Part shown: one piece after another, positions 20,608 through 31,280 of the stretch
Layout: each line of letters opens with the position of its first letter
How positions within the stretch are numbered: the first letter of the stretch is position 1
From: Pseudomonas synxantha
GTDB lineage: Bacteria > Pseudomonadota > Gammaproteobacteria > Pseudomonadales > Pseudomonadaceae
Length of the DNA: 64,000 nucleotides
Direction: 5' to 3'
NCBI RefSeq assembly: GCF_900105675.1
Contig: NZ_LT629786.1
Coordinates: forward strand, 4,712,001 to 4,776,000
The notes under the pieces: generated by a model
Database searches by the model: none
The model's input: only the letters and a program-made list of their open reading frames with translations
Told to the model about the DNA's origin: nothing
Translations under genes and position numbers: made by a program

Positions 20608-21075
20608 TCAGTTGGCGACGGCACGCTTGCGCAGGCGCCAAGCCATGATCAACCACACCACCGTGACCCCGGCGAACTTCGACACCAGCGCCGTGCCCGC
20701 CACCGCCGGCGTCAGCGCGCCGATCAGGCCGAAAAAGATAAACGTATCGAGGGGAATGCTCAGCGCCGAACTTATCCACAGGCGGTCATGCAGGGGGCGC
20801 CGGGTGATGCTGAACACCAACCAGTCGATGCATTCGGACACTGCGAACGCCGTGGCGCTGGCCAGGGCGATGGACGGGTCGGAGGTGATATACGACAGTA
20901 CCAGCGCCGCCAGCATGGCGATGATTGCGCCGTGGCCAAAGCGGGTTTGCACCATGTCGCGCAGGATGAAGACCAGGCCACCCCAGGCGGACCAGATCAC
21001 ATCCAGGTGCGGGGCGGTGGAGAAGGCGAAGTTGATCAGCACGACGCTGCTGATGTAGGCGATCAGGAAAAACAT
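20608..21075 (-). CDS. VUT-family (YhhQ-like) integral membrane protein
   Basis: 155 residues, about five hydrophobic segments, resembling the vitamin-uptake-transporter/queuosine-precursor-transporter (PF02592-like) family in its LASATAFAVSECIDWLVFS and SSALSIPLDTFIFFGLIG stretches. Likely imports a queuosine precursor or similar molecule, by family only. The ATG at 21075 (MFFLIAYISS) is preferred to a TTG seven codons earlier. Confidence 0.8.
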   Translation of the reverse strand: MFFLIAYISSVVLINFAFSTAPHLDVIWSAWGGLVFILRDMVQTRFGHGAIIAMLAALVLSYITSDPSIALASATAFAVSECIDWLVFSITRRPLHDRLWISSALSIPLDTFIFFGLIGALTPAVAGTALVSKFAGVTVVWLIMAWRLRKRAVAN

Positions 21076-21140
21076 GGGTGAATGACCTGTGAACAAGGGA
21101 CACAGGGTACTTCACAATTAGACATATGTCGTCTGGGAGG

Positions 21141-21234
21141 GCCTCATCGGGGCAAGTCGAACCGTCGCACCGCCCCTCCCACATTTTGATCTGTGAACAC
21201 ATTCAAGTGTGGGAGGGGGCTTGCTCCCGATAGC
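21141..21234. repeat. REP pair with loop-expanded left copy
   Basis: The left reverse REP (21141-21186) carries the same 17-base loop insert, read in reverse, as the one at 17594. The right REP (21205-21234) is a standard forward copy. Confidence 0.82.
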
Positions 21235-21240
21235 AATAGA

Positions 21241-21456
21241 TCAGGCACCCGAGCTTTTGGGCGTCATCCACACCATCCCACTGGCCACCGCCCGCTCATG
21301 ACACAACCCCAACACCACCCGCCGCTCGGCGTTATCCATGCGGCTCCAACGCGTAATCTCGTCCACACTACGCTGGCAACCAGTACAGATATCGTCCTCA
21401 TCCAACGCGCAGATACTCACGCACGGCGAGGCAACAGGCCGTTCAACCGCACTCAT
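21241..21456 (-). CDS. DUF1289 domain protein
   Basis: A 71-residue cysteine-containing protein with the family pattern [21 protein letters not shown] followed by [11 protein letters not shown]. The four-cysteine arrangement suggests metal binding; function unknown. Its ATG overlaps the stop of the carbonic anhydrase gene by four bases, so the two are translationally coupled. Confidence 0.9.
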   Translation of the reverse strand: MSAVERPVASPCVSICALDEDDICTGCQRSVDEITRWSRMDNAERRVVLGLCHERAVASGMVWMTPKSSGA

Positions 21457-21977
21457 TCTTCCTGCTCAACCAAGTCTCGGGCATAGCGCTGCGAGTTATG
21501 TACATAGTGCGCGGCACTGGCCTCGAGCATACGTTTCTGCGCCTCGGTCAGCTCACGCACGACTTTGCCAGGCGAGCCCATCACCAGCGAACCATCGGGA
21601 ATTTCCTTACCTTCGCCGATCAGCGAATTGGCGCCGATGATGCAATGTTTGCCGATCTTGGCGCCGTTGAGGATCACGGCGTTGATGCCGATCAAGCTGT
21701 AGTCGTCGACGCTGCAGCCGTGCAGCATGGCGTTATGGCCGATGGTCACGCCGGTGCCGAGGGTCAGCGGGTAGCCCATGTCGGTGTGCATCACGCTGCC
21801 GTCCTGCACGTTGCTGTTCTTGCCGATCAGGATCAGCTCGTTGTCGCCGCGCAACACCGCGTTGAACCAGACGTTAGCACCCTCCTCCAGCTTGACCTTG
21901 CCTACCAGCGTGGCATTCGGTGCTACCCAACTGTTGGGATGGGTCTCGACACGGGCGTCGCCCAGGCGGTATTTCAT
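21453..21977 (-). CDS. Gamma-class carbonic anhydrase-like protein
   Basis: 174 residues with the left-handed beta-helix hexapeptide repeat. The zinc histidines appear in SVMHTDMG and [10 protein letters not shown], and the trimer-interface Arg in NAVLRGDNE. These fit the Cam/YrdA family, which may hydrate CO2 or be a structural relative without strong activity. It precedes the DUF1289 gene (4-base overlap) and lies downstream of a Nudix gene on the same strand. Confidence 0.92.
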   Translation of the reverse strand: MKYRLGDARVETHPNSWVAPNATLVGKVKLEEGANVWFNAVLRGDNELILIGKNSNVQDGSVMHTDMGYPLTLGTGVTIGHNAMLHGCSVDDYSLIGINAVILNGAKIGKHCIIGANSLIGEGKEIPDGSLVMGSPGKVVRELTEAQKRMLEASAAHYVHNSQRYARDLVEQEE

Positions 21978-22012
21978 GGTTTTTCCTCACGGCTCGCCAT
22001 TCAAGCGATGGC

Positions 22013-22615
22013 TTAGATATTGATGAAGCTCTTGGGCGGCTGGTGCAGGCTGATCTTGGCGTCGTCATAGAGCAGATTGATCAGCTCGACAATCATGATC
22101 GCCGTCAGGCCCCAGATCTTGTATTCGCCGAACCGGTAGCTGGGCACATACCAACTGCGGCCCTGGTAATCGATTCGGTGGGTATGTTCGCGTGGGTCCT
22201 GTCGGAAAAACTCCAGGGGTACGCTGAAGACGGCGGCGATTTCGGCGTCATTGGCCAGGTATTCGACGTAATCAGGAATGACGCCCACGTAGGGCGTTAC
22301 GCGAATGCCATGCAGGGAAATCAATGGGCTCAACGGCCCGATCACCTCCACCAACCCGGGTGGCAGGCCGATTTCTTCTTCGGCCTCGCGCAAGGCGGTG
22401 AAGATCAGGTCCGGGTCGTCAGGGTCGCGGCGCCCGCCAGGGAAGGCCACTTCGCCACCGTGGGTCGACAGGCCGCTGGCGCGCAGGGTCAGGATCAGCT
22501 CAGGTTCGTCACTGCGGGTAATCGGCACCAGTACCGCGGCCTCAGGGAAACGCCCGTCAGTTTCCAAGGTGTGAGGGGTGTGATTGCTTACCCGGCGAAG
22601 TAGCTCGTCCAGCAT
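22013..22615 (-). CDS. CoA pyrophosphatase (Nudix, NudL/YeaB type)
   Basis: Hydrolyses CoA and its derivatives to 3',5'-ADP and phosphopantetheine. 200 residues with the CoA-Nudix preamble LRASGLSTHGGEVAFPGG leading into the Nudix box (GG..DP...ALREAEEEIGL). The UPF0035 motif before the box is what distinguishes this subgroup. Same strand and 35 bases upstream of the carbonic anhydrase gene. Confidence 0.92.
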   Translation of the reverse strand: MLDELLRRVSNHTPHTLETDGRFPEAAVLVPITRSDEPELILTLRASGLSTHGGEVAFPGGRRDPDDPDLIFTALREAEEEIGLPPGLVEVIGPLSPLISLHGIRVTPYVGVIPDYVEYLANDAEIAAVFSVPLEFFRQDPREHTHRIDYQGRSWYVPSYRFGEYKIWGLTAIMIVELINLLYDDAKISLHQPPKSFINI

Positions 22616-22762
22616 GAGTCATCTCGGTCTGTTGGCTACCTTGCATCATGCACCAAAGCGTGCGGGCGCCCAAGCCCAAAACCCGGTGCATGTCGCGAAA
22701 CGACAACTTGCAGGAACGCCCGGCACCAAGCCAAGATGTGCCCATTCTCCAGGAACCCCAGC

Positions 22763-23311
22763 ATGAATTTCTGCAGCCAGTGCGGTAAACCGGTTACCCA
22801 ACGTATTCCCGAAGGCGACGCACGCCTGCGTTTTGTGTGTGATCACTGTTCGACCATTCACTATCAAAACCCCAATATCGTCGCCGGCACCGTGCCCGTG
22901 TGGGGCGATCAAGTGCTGCTCTGCCGCCGTGCCATCGAGCCGCGCCTGGGTTACTGGACCCTGCCCGCAGGCTTTATGGAAAACGGCGAGACCGTGGAAC
23001 AGGCGGCCATGCGTGAAACCCTGGAAGAAGCCTGTGCCCGGGTGCGTAACCTGAGCATCTATACCCTGATCGATGTGCCGCACATCAGCCAGGTGCACAT
23101 TTTCTACCGCGCCGAGCTGATCGACCTGGACTTTGCCGCAGGCCCCGAAAGCCTTGAGGTGAAGCTGTTCGATGAAGCCGATATCCCGTGGTCCGAGCTG
23201 GCTTTCCGCACCGTCGGGCGTACCTTAGAATGCTTTTTCGCTGACCGCCGGCAGCAGCTGTTCCCGGTGCGCAGCGAGTCGGTGCCACCGATGACACGCC
23301 CAGCCAAATAA
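22763..23311 (+). CDS. Nudix hydrolase with N-terminal zinc ribbon
   Basis: 182 residues. CSQCGK and CDHC near the N-terminus form a zinc ribbon, followed by a Nudix domain with GFMENGETVEQAAMRETLEEA. The glycine normally found after EE is replaced by Ala-Cys. Substrate unknown; members of this ribbon-Nudix group are often labelled NADH pyrophosphatase-like. Start MNFCSQC is set by AGGAACCCCAGC. Followed 37 bases later by the transpeptidase gene. Confidence 0.88.
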   Translation: MNFCSQCGKPVTQRIPEGDARLRFVCDHCSTIHYQNPNIVAGTVPVWGDQVLLCRRAIEPRLGYWTLPAGFMENGETVEQAAMRETLEEACARVRNLSIYTLIDVPHISQVHIFYRAELIDLDFAAGPESLEVKLFDEADIPWSELAFRTVGRTLECFFADRRQQLFPVRSESVPPMTRPAK

Positions 23312-23348
23312 CCTTCCAGGCAGCACCTTTATCAGGGATACCGTTTCA

Positions 23349-23852
23349 ATGCGTTGGTTGCTTGTTCTTATCTGCCTGTCGTTCGCCACGCTGTCCCCCG
23401 CTTCCACGGTGGAGACGCTCGGCGGTAAAACCGTCGAGAAAGTCCTGGTGCTCAAGTCTGCCCACCAGTTGCAACTGATCAACGACGGCAAGCCCCTCAA
23501 GACCTATCGCATCTCCCTGGGCAAGAACCCCAAGGGCCACAAGCTGATCGAAGGCGACCGCCGTACCCCCGAGGGTTTCTACTGGATCGACTGGCGCAAG
23601 ACCAGCGACCGCTTCAACCTGGCCATGCACATCTCCTACCCGAACATCAGCGACGCCGCCCGCGCCCGCCGCGAAGGGGTAAAACCGGGCAGCATGATCA
23701 TGATTCACGGCACCCCCGACACAGAAGACTACCCGGAGCAGTGGTTCCACACCCTGGACTGGACCGACGGCTGCATCGGCATGCGTAATGTGGATATGCG
23801 TGAAGTCTGGAACCTGGTCAAGGACGGCACCCTGATCGAGATCCGGCCGTAA
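23349..23852 (+). CDS. L,D-transpeptidase family protein (YkuD domain)
   Basis: A 167-residue secreted protein: signal peptide (MRWLLVLICLSFATLSPAS), then a YkuD fold with His in SMIMIHGTPD and the catalytic cysteine in DWTDGCIGMRN. Expected to act on peptidoglycan peptides in the periplasm, either crosslinking or trimming them. It lacks a LysM or other wall-binding domain. Confidence 0.9.
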   Translation: MRWLLVLICLSFATLSPASTVETLGGKTVEKVLVLKSAHQLQLINDGKPLKTYRISLGKNPKGHKLIEGDRRTPEGFYWIDWRKTSDRFNLAMHISYPNISDAARARREGVKPGSMIMIHGTPDTEDYPEQWFHTLDWTDGCIGMRNVDMREVWNLVKDGTLIEIRP

Positions 23853-23967
23853 TCTCGTACCGTTCGTAAATTAATTCGAAAATAATTCCTGCCTCCAGCA
23901 GCGCCTGCCGGTGAATACCAGTTCACCGCGCGGGACAGCGCACTTGTGCGCGACACAAAGACCTCTC

Positions 23968-24063
23968 TAATACCACTTGATACCAAGCCCCATTAAAGAG
24001 CCCTGAAACCGGGGTTCGCACCGTTTTGGTAGCATTGACATGGTATTTAAGTGGTATTAATTT
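23968..24063 (+). promoter_or_regulatory. Two GntR operator-like sites and promoter of the GlcNAc operon
   Basis: Site A (23968-23986), read on the minus strand, is TTGGTATCAAGTGGTATTA. Site B (24041-24060) is TGGTATTTAAGTGGTATTAA. Both share TGGTAT-N1-2-AAGTGGTATTA and lie in opposite orientation. A -35 TTGACA (24035-24040) is followed, 17 bases later, by TAATTT (24058-24063), so site B fills the spacer. The adjacent GntR regulator is the likely ligand. Confidence 0.65.
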
Positions 24064-24115
24064 CCGGCCATTACCGGGCGACAACACTCCAATAACCGCA
24101 TCGGAAACTTCACAG

Positions 24116-24874
24116 ATGAACCCCATCCTGACGCTGCGCCCCGACGACAAGCAATCCACGCCGCTGTACCTGCAACTGGCCCGCAACCTTGAAGCGGCGA
24201 TCCACGCTGGCCAGTGGAAATCCGAGCAGGCCCTGCCGTCGGAGCGCGCCCTCAGCGAGCAGTTGAGCATCTCGCGGGTCACCGCCCGCAAAGCCTTGGA
24301 AGTGCTGTTTGCCCAGGGCCTGATCCGACGCAGCCAAGGCTCTGGCACCTTCATCACACCGCGCCTGGAACAACCCTTGTCGCGCTTGTCGGGGTTCAGC
24401 GAAATGCTGCGGCTCAAGGGCTTTGTTCCCACGTCACAGTGGCTGGAGCGCGACATTACCCCGCCGACCCACGAAGAGCTGATCCGCCTGTGCCTGTCGC
24501 CCACCGACAAAGTGGCGCGCCTCAAGCGTTTGCGCAAAGCCGATGACACGGTGATGGCGATTGAAATGACCGCCATGCCCGCCTCGGTGTTGCCACACCC
24601 GCAAGCCATCGGCAATTCGCTGTACGAATACCTGGAAGGTATCGGCAAGCCCATCGTGCGCGCCCTGCAACATATCCAGGCAATCAATGCCTCGGACGAA
24701 TTCGCCAAGCTGGTGGGCATCGCCCCCGGCACCGCCATGCTGCTGATGACCCGCGTGGGCTACACCGCCGACAACACGCCGATTGAAATCACCGACACCT
24801 ACTGCCGCAACGACTACTACGACTTTGTCGCAGAGCTGCGTCGCCATGACTATTCCGCTGAATTGCGACTCTAG
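24116..24874 (+). CDS. GntR/HutC-family regulator of GlcNAc metabolism (NagR-like)
   Basis: 252 residues: N-terminal winged helix (PLYLQLARNLEAAIHAGQW, ALPSERALSEQLSISRVTARKAL) and C-terminal UTRA effector domain (about 95-245). First gene of the operon, 10 bases before nagA, with two operator-like palindromes upstream. By analogy with DasR, NagR and NagQ it should be a repressor released by an amino-sugar phosphate. The start at MNPILTLRP begins the family homology; the upstream 30 codons overlap the promoter. Confidence 0.92.
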   Translation: MNPILTLRPDDKQSTPLYLQLARNLEAAIHAGQWKSEQALPSERALSEQLSISRVTARKALEVLFAQGLIRRSQGSGTFITPRLEQPLSRLSGFSEMLRLKGFVPTSQWLERDITPPTHEELIRLCLSPTDKVARLKRLRKADDTVMAIEMTAMPASVLPHPQAIGNSLYEYLEGIGKPIVRALQHIQAINASDEFAKLVGIAPGTAMLLMTRVGYTADNTPIEITDTYCRNDYYDFVAELRRHDYSAELRL

Positions 24875-24884
24875 GGAACTGCCC

Positions 24885-25971
<1,087 letters not shown>

Positions 25972-25991
<20 letters not shown>

Positions 25992-26994
25992 AGAGGCCCT
26001 GGCCTCCTGCGACGCCGTTACGGCACAACTGCAACGCCTGAATCCCATGCTGGAAGAAGTTGCCGGTCGCCTGCGCCGTCAGCCGCCGCAAGTGGCGATG
26101 ACCATCGCCCGCGGCAGCTCCGACCACGCCGCCAGTTACTTCGCCTACCTGGCCATGCAGCATGTGGGCATCCCGGTGGCGTCGTTGCCGATGTCGGTGG
26201 TGACCCTGCTGCAGGCGCCGATGAAAGTCAGCGGCCAGGTGGCGTTTGGTTTCTCCCAGTCGGGGCAGAGCCCGGACCTGGTCAACAGCCTGCGCCTGTT
26301 GCGCAAGCGGGGCGCCCTGAGCATCTCGCTGGTGAACGCCGAAGACTCGCCGCTGGAAGCCGCCTGTGAATTCCATGTGCCGTTGTGCGCCGGCCCGGAA
26401 CAAAGCGTGGCCGCGACCAAGAGCTTTATCGCCACCCTCAGCGCCAGCGCACAATTGATCGGCCACTGGAATCAGGAAACCGAGTTGCTTCAAGCCTGCC
26501 AGGCGCTGCCCGACGGCTTACGTGAAGCCGCCAGGCAGGATTGGACTCAAGCTATCGAGGCCCTGCGCGGCTGCCAGCAATTGATGGTGATCGGCCGCGG
26601 CGCCGGGTTTGCCATCGCCCAGGAAGCTGCGCTCAAGCTCAAGGAAACCTCGGCGATCCAGGCCGAAGCCTTCAGCAGCGCCGAGGTGCGCCACGGGCCG
26701 ATGGCCTTGATCGACGAAAATTACCCACTGCTGGTGTTCGCCCCACGCGGCGCCGAGCAGCCCGGCCTGTTGAGCCTGGCCGCCGATATGCGCCAACGCG
26801 GCGCCCGCGTGTTGCTGGCCGCGCCGGACGATATCGCCGAACGTGACCTGACCCTGAGCCGCGCCGAACACCCGAGCCTGGACCCGATCCTGGCGATCCA
26901 GAGTTTCTACGTGATGGCCGCCGGCCTGGCGGTCGCCCGGGGCATGGACCCGGACCAGCCGCGTCACCTGAGCAAAGTCACCCGCACTCACTGA
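25972..26994 (+). CDS. SIS-domain glucosamine-6-phosphate deaminase (NagB-II type)
   Basis: 340 residues with two SIS domains (about 30-165 and 190-330), as in the isomerase half of GlmS but without a glutaminase domain. Motifs include RGSSDHAASYFAYL, FSQSGQSPDL and SSAEVRHGPMALID. In a GlcNAc operon lacking classical nagB this is expected to convert glucosamine-6-phosphate to fructose-6-phosphate and ammonia. It starts at TTG, preceded by AAGGAG at ideal spacing, inside the end of nagA; an ATG four codons later is the alternative. Confidence 0.92.
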
Positions 26995-27008
26995 GTGGCG
27001 TTTTCCTG

Positions 27009-29534
27009 ATGAGTACCGTGCCCATGTCCAACAACAATAATGTACTGACCCTCAGCGCCCCCTTAAGCGGGCCGGTGCTGGCCCTGGGCAACGTTCCCGA
27101 CGAAGTGTTCGCCAGCGGCGCCATGGGCGATGGCCTGGCCATCGACCCGCTGAATGATTGCCTGCACGCGCCCTGTGACGGCGTGGTCATCCATGTCGCC
27201 CGCACCGGGCATGCGCTGACCATCCGTGCCGACAACGGTGCCGAAGTGTTGATGCATGTGGGCATCGACACCGTGGAGCTCAATGGCGAAGGCTTTGCCT
27301 TGCTGGTGAAGGATGGCGCACGGGTGAGCGAGGGCCAGCCGTTGGTGCAGTTTGATCTGGACCGTATTGCGCGCCAGTGCAAAAGCCTGGTGAGCCTGAT
27401 CATCCTGACCAACAGTGAGCGCTTCGAGCTGCAACCGATTGCGAGCAAGACGGTGAAGGTCGGTGAAGCGCTGATGCGCATTGCCCTGCGCACATCCGCG
27501 CCGGTTCAAACCGCTGTGGATAACTCGGTCGCAGAAGTGAGCGCCACGGTACGCATCACCCATCGTGGCGGCTTGCATGCGCGCCCTGCTGCGCTGATCC
27601 GCAAGACTGCCCAGGGCTTCAGCAGCCAATCGCAGCTGCACTTCGGTGATAAGACCGCGGCTTGCGACAGCCTGATCGGCCTGATGGGGTTGGGTATTGG
27701 CGAAGGTGACGAGGTACGGGTGACCTGTCGTGGCAAGGATGGCGAGGCGGCGTTACAGGCACTGGTCGCTGCGCTGTCCGTGGCGATCCACGAGGAGCCT
27801 CACGCGCCGGTCGTTGCCACGCCACGCCGGGCGAATACCGAAGCCAATGTGCTGCAAGGCGTATGCGCGGCACCCGGTCTGGTATGTGGGCCATTGTTCC
27901 GCCTCACGGGCATCGAACTGCCGCAAGACAGCGGCAATCATAGCGTCGACGAACAACTGCAACGCCTGGGTGCCGCCCTTGAGCAAGTGCGCGGCGAAAT
28001 CCGCAATACGCTGGGCCAGGCGCGCCAACGCAAGAACGTCGAGGAAGAAGAGATCTTCGCCGCCCACCTCGCCCTGCTGGAAGACCCGGCGTTACTCGAC
28101 GCGGCCACCGCTACCATCGAACAAGGCAGCGCCGCCACCCATGCCTGGCGTGATGCGATCCAGGCCCAATGCGCCGTACTGTTGGCGTTGGGCAAGCCGC
28201 TGTTCGCCGAGCGCGCCAATGACCTGCGCGACCTGCAACAACGGGTGCTGCGTGCGTTGCTGGGTGAAGCCTGGCACTTCGAATTGCCGGCGGGGGCGAT
28301 CGTCAGCGCCCATGAGCTGACGCCCTCGGACTTACTGCAACTGAGCGCGCAACAGGCGGCAGGCATCTGCATGGCCGAAGGCGGTGCGACCTCCCATGTG
28401 GCGATTTTGGCCCGGGGCAAAGGCCTGCCGTGTCTCGTCGCCCTGGGCAATGAAGTGCTCGATGTGCCTCAAGGCCAACGGGTGGTACTCGATGCCTCCA
28501 ACGGCCGCCTGGAACTGGCCCCCAGCGAAGCGCGTCATGCCGAAGTTCACCAGACTCGCGAAACGCAGAAACAGCGGCGCCAACAGCAACAGGCCCAAGC
28601 CCGGCAACCGGCGAGCACCACCGACGGCGTGACGGTTGAAGTGGCGGCGAATGTCGCCTCCAGCGCCGAAGCCCAAGTGGCGTTTGACAACGGCGCCGAT
28701 GGCGTCGGCCTGCTGCGCACTGAATTCCTCTTCGTCGACCGCCGTACCGCGCCGGATGAACAAGAGCAACGCCAGGCCTATCAAGCCGTGCTGGATGCCA
28801 TGGGCGACAAGTCGGTGATCATCCGCACCATCGATGTGGGCGGCGACAAGCAGCTCGACTATCTGCCGCTGCCCGTCGAGGCCAACCCGGTACTGGGCCT
28901 GCGCGGTATCCGCATGGCCCAGGTGCGCCCCGAACTGCTCGACCAGCAACTGCGCGCCCTGCTGCAGGTCTCGCCGTTGGCGCGTTGCCGCATCCTGCTG
29001 CCGATGGTCAGCGAAGTGGATGAATTGCTGCAGATTCGCCAGCGCCTGGATGAACTGTGCGTGGAGCTGGAGCTGACGCAACGCCCCGAGCTGGGCGTGA
29101 TGATCGAAGTGCCCGCCGCCGCGCTGATGGCCGAGCAGTTGGCCAAGCATGCGGACTTCTTGTCCATCGGCACCAATGACCTGTCCCAGTACACCCTGGC
29201 CATGGACCGCGACCACGCAGGCTTAGCCGCCCGGGTCGACGCCCTGCATCCGGCGCTGCTGCGGCTGATTGCCCAGACCTGTGCGGGTGCGGCGAAACAG
29301 GGGCGTTGGGTCGGCGTGTGTGGCGCCCTGGCGTCCGACCCACTGGCCACTCCGGTACTGGTCGGCCTGGGGGTCAGCGAGCTGTCGGTGAGCCCGCCGC
29401 AGATCGGCGAAATCAAGGACCGCGTCCGCCACCTGGACGCGGCGCAATGCCGGCAACTGAGCCTTGAGCTGCTCGACCTGAGCAGCGCCAAGGCTGTTCG
29501 CCAAGCCTGTCAACACCACTGGCCGCTGAGCTGA
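27009..29534 (+). CDS. PTS EIIA(Glc)-HPr-EI fusion protein for GlcNAc
   Basis: An 841-residue multiphosphoryl transfer protein. EIIA (about 12-160) has the phosphohistidine in LMHVGIDTV (His83). HPr (about 175-262) has GLHARPA (His190). EI (about 280-838) has GGATSHVAIL (His463) and C-terminal PEP-binding motifs RTIDVGGDKQ and GTNDLSQYT. It carries phosphate from PEP to the EIIB of the next gene, so the locus has a whole phosphorelay of its own. A second start (MSNNNN, 27024) is possible. Paralogous to the fusion at 38338-40866. Confidence 0.95.
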   Translation: MSTVPMSNNNNVLTLSAPLSGPVLALGNVPDEVFASGAMGDGLAIDPLNDCLHAPCDGVVIHVARTGHALTIRADNGAEVLMHVGIDTVELNGEGFALLVKDGARVSEGQPLVQFDLDRIARQCKSLVSLIILTNSERFELQPIASKTVKVGEALMRIALRTSAPVQTAVDNSVAEVSATVRITHRGGLHARPAALIRKTAQGFSSQSQLHFGDKTAACDSLIGLMGLGIGEGDEVRVTCRGKDGEAALQALVAALSVAIHEEPHAPVVATPRRANTEANVLQGVCAAPGLVCGPLFRLTGIELPQDSGNHSVDEQLQRLGAALEQVRGEIRNTLGQARQRKNVEEEEIFAAHLALLEDPALLDAATATIEQGSAATHAWRDAIQAQCAVLLALGKPLFAERANDLRDLQQRVLRALLGEAWHFELPAGAIVSAHELTPSDLLQLSAQQAAGICMAEGGATSHVAILARGKGLPCLVALGNEVLDVPQGQRVVLDASNGRLELAPSEARHAEVHQTRETQKQRRQQQQAQARQPASTTDGVTVEVAANVASSAEAQVAFDNGADGVGLLRTEFLFVDRRTAPDEQEQRQAYQAVLDAMGDKSVIIRTIDVGGDKQLDYLPLPVEANPVLGLRGIRMAQVRPELLDQQLRALLQVSPLARCRILLPMVSEVDELLQIRQRLDELCVELELTQRPELGVMIEVPAAALMAEQLAKHADFLSIGTNDLSQYTLAMDRDHAGLAARVDALHPALLRLIAQTCAGAAKQGRWVGVCGALASDPLATPVLVGLGVSELSVSPPQIGEIKDRVRHLDAAQCRQLSLELLDLSSAKAVRQACQHHWPLS

Positions 29535-29560
29535 AAACAACAAGAATAGGGAGACACGCC

Positions 29561-31261
29561 ATGTACCAACACTTTATCGAAGGCCTGCAACGCCTGGGCC
29601 GCGCCCTGATGCTGCCGATTGCGATCCTGCCAATCGCCGGCCTCTTGCTGCGTCTGGGCGACACCGACTTGCTCAACATCGCGGTGATGCATGACGCCGG
29701 GCAGGCGATCTTCGCCAACCTGGCGCTGATCTTCGCCATCGGCATCGCCGTGGGCTTTGCCCGCGACAACAACGGCACGGCCGGCCTGGCCGGGGCAATT
29801 GGCTACCTGGTGATGATCTCGACCCTCAAGGTGATGGATACCACCATCAACATGGGCATGCTCGCCGGTATCGCCAGTGGCCTGATGGCGGGCGGGCTGT
29901 ATAACCGCTTCAAGGACATCAAGCTGCCGGAGTATCTGGCGTTCTTTGGTGGACGACGTTTTGTGCCGATTGTCACCGGGTTTTCGGCGGTGGGCCTGGG
30001 CGTGATCTTCGGCCTGATCTGGCCGCCGATTCAGCACGGCATCAACAGCTTCGGCGTGTTGCTGATGGAAAGCGGCAGCCTGGGCGCCTTCGTGTTTGGC
30101 GTGTTCAACCGCTTGCTGATCGTCACTGGCCTGCACCATATCCTCAACAACATGGCGTGGTTCGTGTTCGGCAGCTTTACCGATCCGGTCACCGGCGCGG
30201 TGGTGACCGGCGACCTGACCCGCTACTTCGCCGGCGACCCGAAAGGCGGCCAGTTCATGACCGGCATGTTCCCGGTGATGCTGTTCGGCCTGCCGGCTGC
30301 GTGCCTGGCGATGTACCGCAATGCGTTGCCGGAACGCCGTAAAGTGATGGGCGGGATTTTCCTGTCCATGGCGCTGACCTCGTTTTTGACCGGGGTGACC
30401 GAGCCGATTGAATTTGCGTTCATGTTCCTGGCGCCGTTCCTCTACTTGCTGCATGCGCTGCTGACCGGCCTGTCGATGGCCGTGACCAACCTGCTCAATA
30501 TTCACCTTGGGTTTACCTTCTCCGGCGGCTTTATCGACATGGTGCTGGGTTGGGGCAAGTCCACCAATGGCTGGCTGGTGGTACCGGTGGGCCTGGCCTA
30601 CTCGGTGATCTACTACACGGTATTCAGCTACTGCATCCGCCGCTTCAATCTGAAGACGCCGGGCCGGGAAGATATCCAGGTGGTGCAGGCTGAAGCAATG
30701 AGCGATAACCAGCGGGCGACGGCTTATATCCAGGCGTTGGGTGGTGCAGAGAATTTGCTGAGTGTGGGCGCCTGCACCACGCGGCTGCGGTTGGACATGG
30801 TGGATCGCAACAAGGCGGTGGATGCAGAGTTGAAAGCGCTGGGCGCCATGGCTGTAGTTCGACCGGGCAACGGTGGCAGTTTGCAGGTGGTGGTCGGGCC
30901 GATGGCCGACAGCATTGCTGATGAAATCCGCTTGGCGATGCCGGGGTTTGTTGCCGCAGCGCCTGTAGCGGTCGCGCCTGTGGATAAGCCGGTGGCGGTG
31001 AATGTACACGAGGCCGAAAAATGGCTGAATGCGCTAGGTGGCCGAGGGAATGTGCGCCAGCTGGAAGCGGTGGCGATGACCCGGTTGCGGGTGGAGTTGG
31101 GGGATGATTCGGGATTGTCAGAAGCTCAGCTCACTGCGCTGGGTTGCCAGGGTGTGAGTCAACTTGAAAGCGGTGTTTGGCACTTGTTGATTGGTGACAA
31201 GGCGTCCGGGTTGGGTGAGGCGTTGGAACGGTTGGTCAGTGAGGTCGGCGCCAGGGTTTAG
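29561..31261 (+). CDS. nagE: PTS N-acetylglucosamine transporter EIICB with an extra cysteine-less IIB-like domain
   Basis: 566 residues. EIIC (about 1-365, some ten membrane segments) includes LHHILNNMAWF and TGVTEPIEFAFMFLAPFLY. EIIB (about 383-460) has the phosphocysteine in GACTTRLRL (Cys405). A second IIB-like domain (about 484-566) has VAMTRLRV with Ala505 where the cysteine should be. It lacks EIIA, supplied by the preceding fusion gene. Imports GlcNAc as GlcNAc-6-phosphate, the NagA substrate. Last gene of the operon. Confidence 0.94.
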   Translation: MYQHFIEGLQRLGRALMLPIAILPIAGLLLRLGDTDLLNIAVMHDAGQAIFANLALIFAIGIAVGFARDNNGTAGLAGAIGYLVMISTLKVMDTTINMGMLAGIASGLMAGGLYNRFKDIKLPEYLAFFGGRRFVPIVTGFSAVGLGVIFGLIWPPIQHGINSFGVLLMESGSLGAFVFGVFNRLLIVTGLHHILNNMAWFVFGSFTDPVTGAVVTGDLTRYFAGDPKGGQFMTGMFPVMLFGLPAACLAMYRNALPERRKVMGGIFLSMALTSFLTGVTEPIEFAFMFLAPFLYLLHALLTGLSMAVTNLLNIHLGFTFSGGFIDMVLGWGKSTNGWLVVPVGLAYSVIYYTVFSYCIRRFNLKTPGREDIQVVQAEAMSDNQRATAYIQALGGAENLLSVGACTTRLRLDMVDRNKAVDAELKALGAMAVVRPGNGGSLQVVVGPMADSIADEIRLAMPGFVAAAPVAVAPVDKPVAVNVHEAEKWLNALGGRGNVRQLEAVAMTRLRVELGDDSGLSEAQLTALGCQGVSQLESGVWHLLIGDKASGLGEALERLVSEVGARV

Positions 31262-31280
31262 AGCTGTAGTGGCTTTTCTG

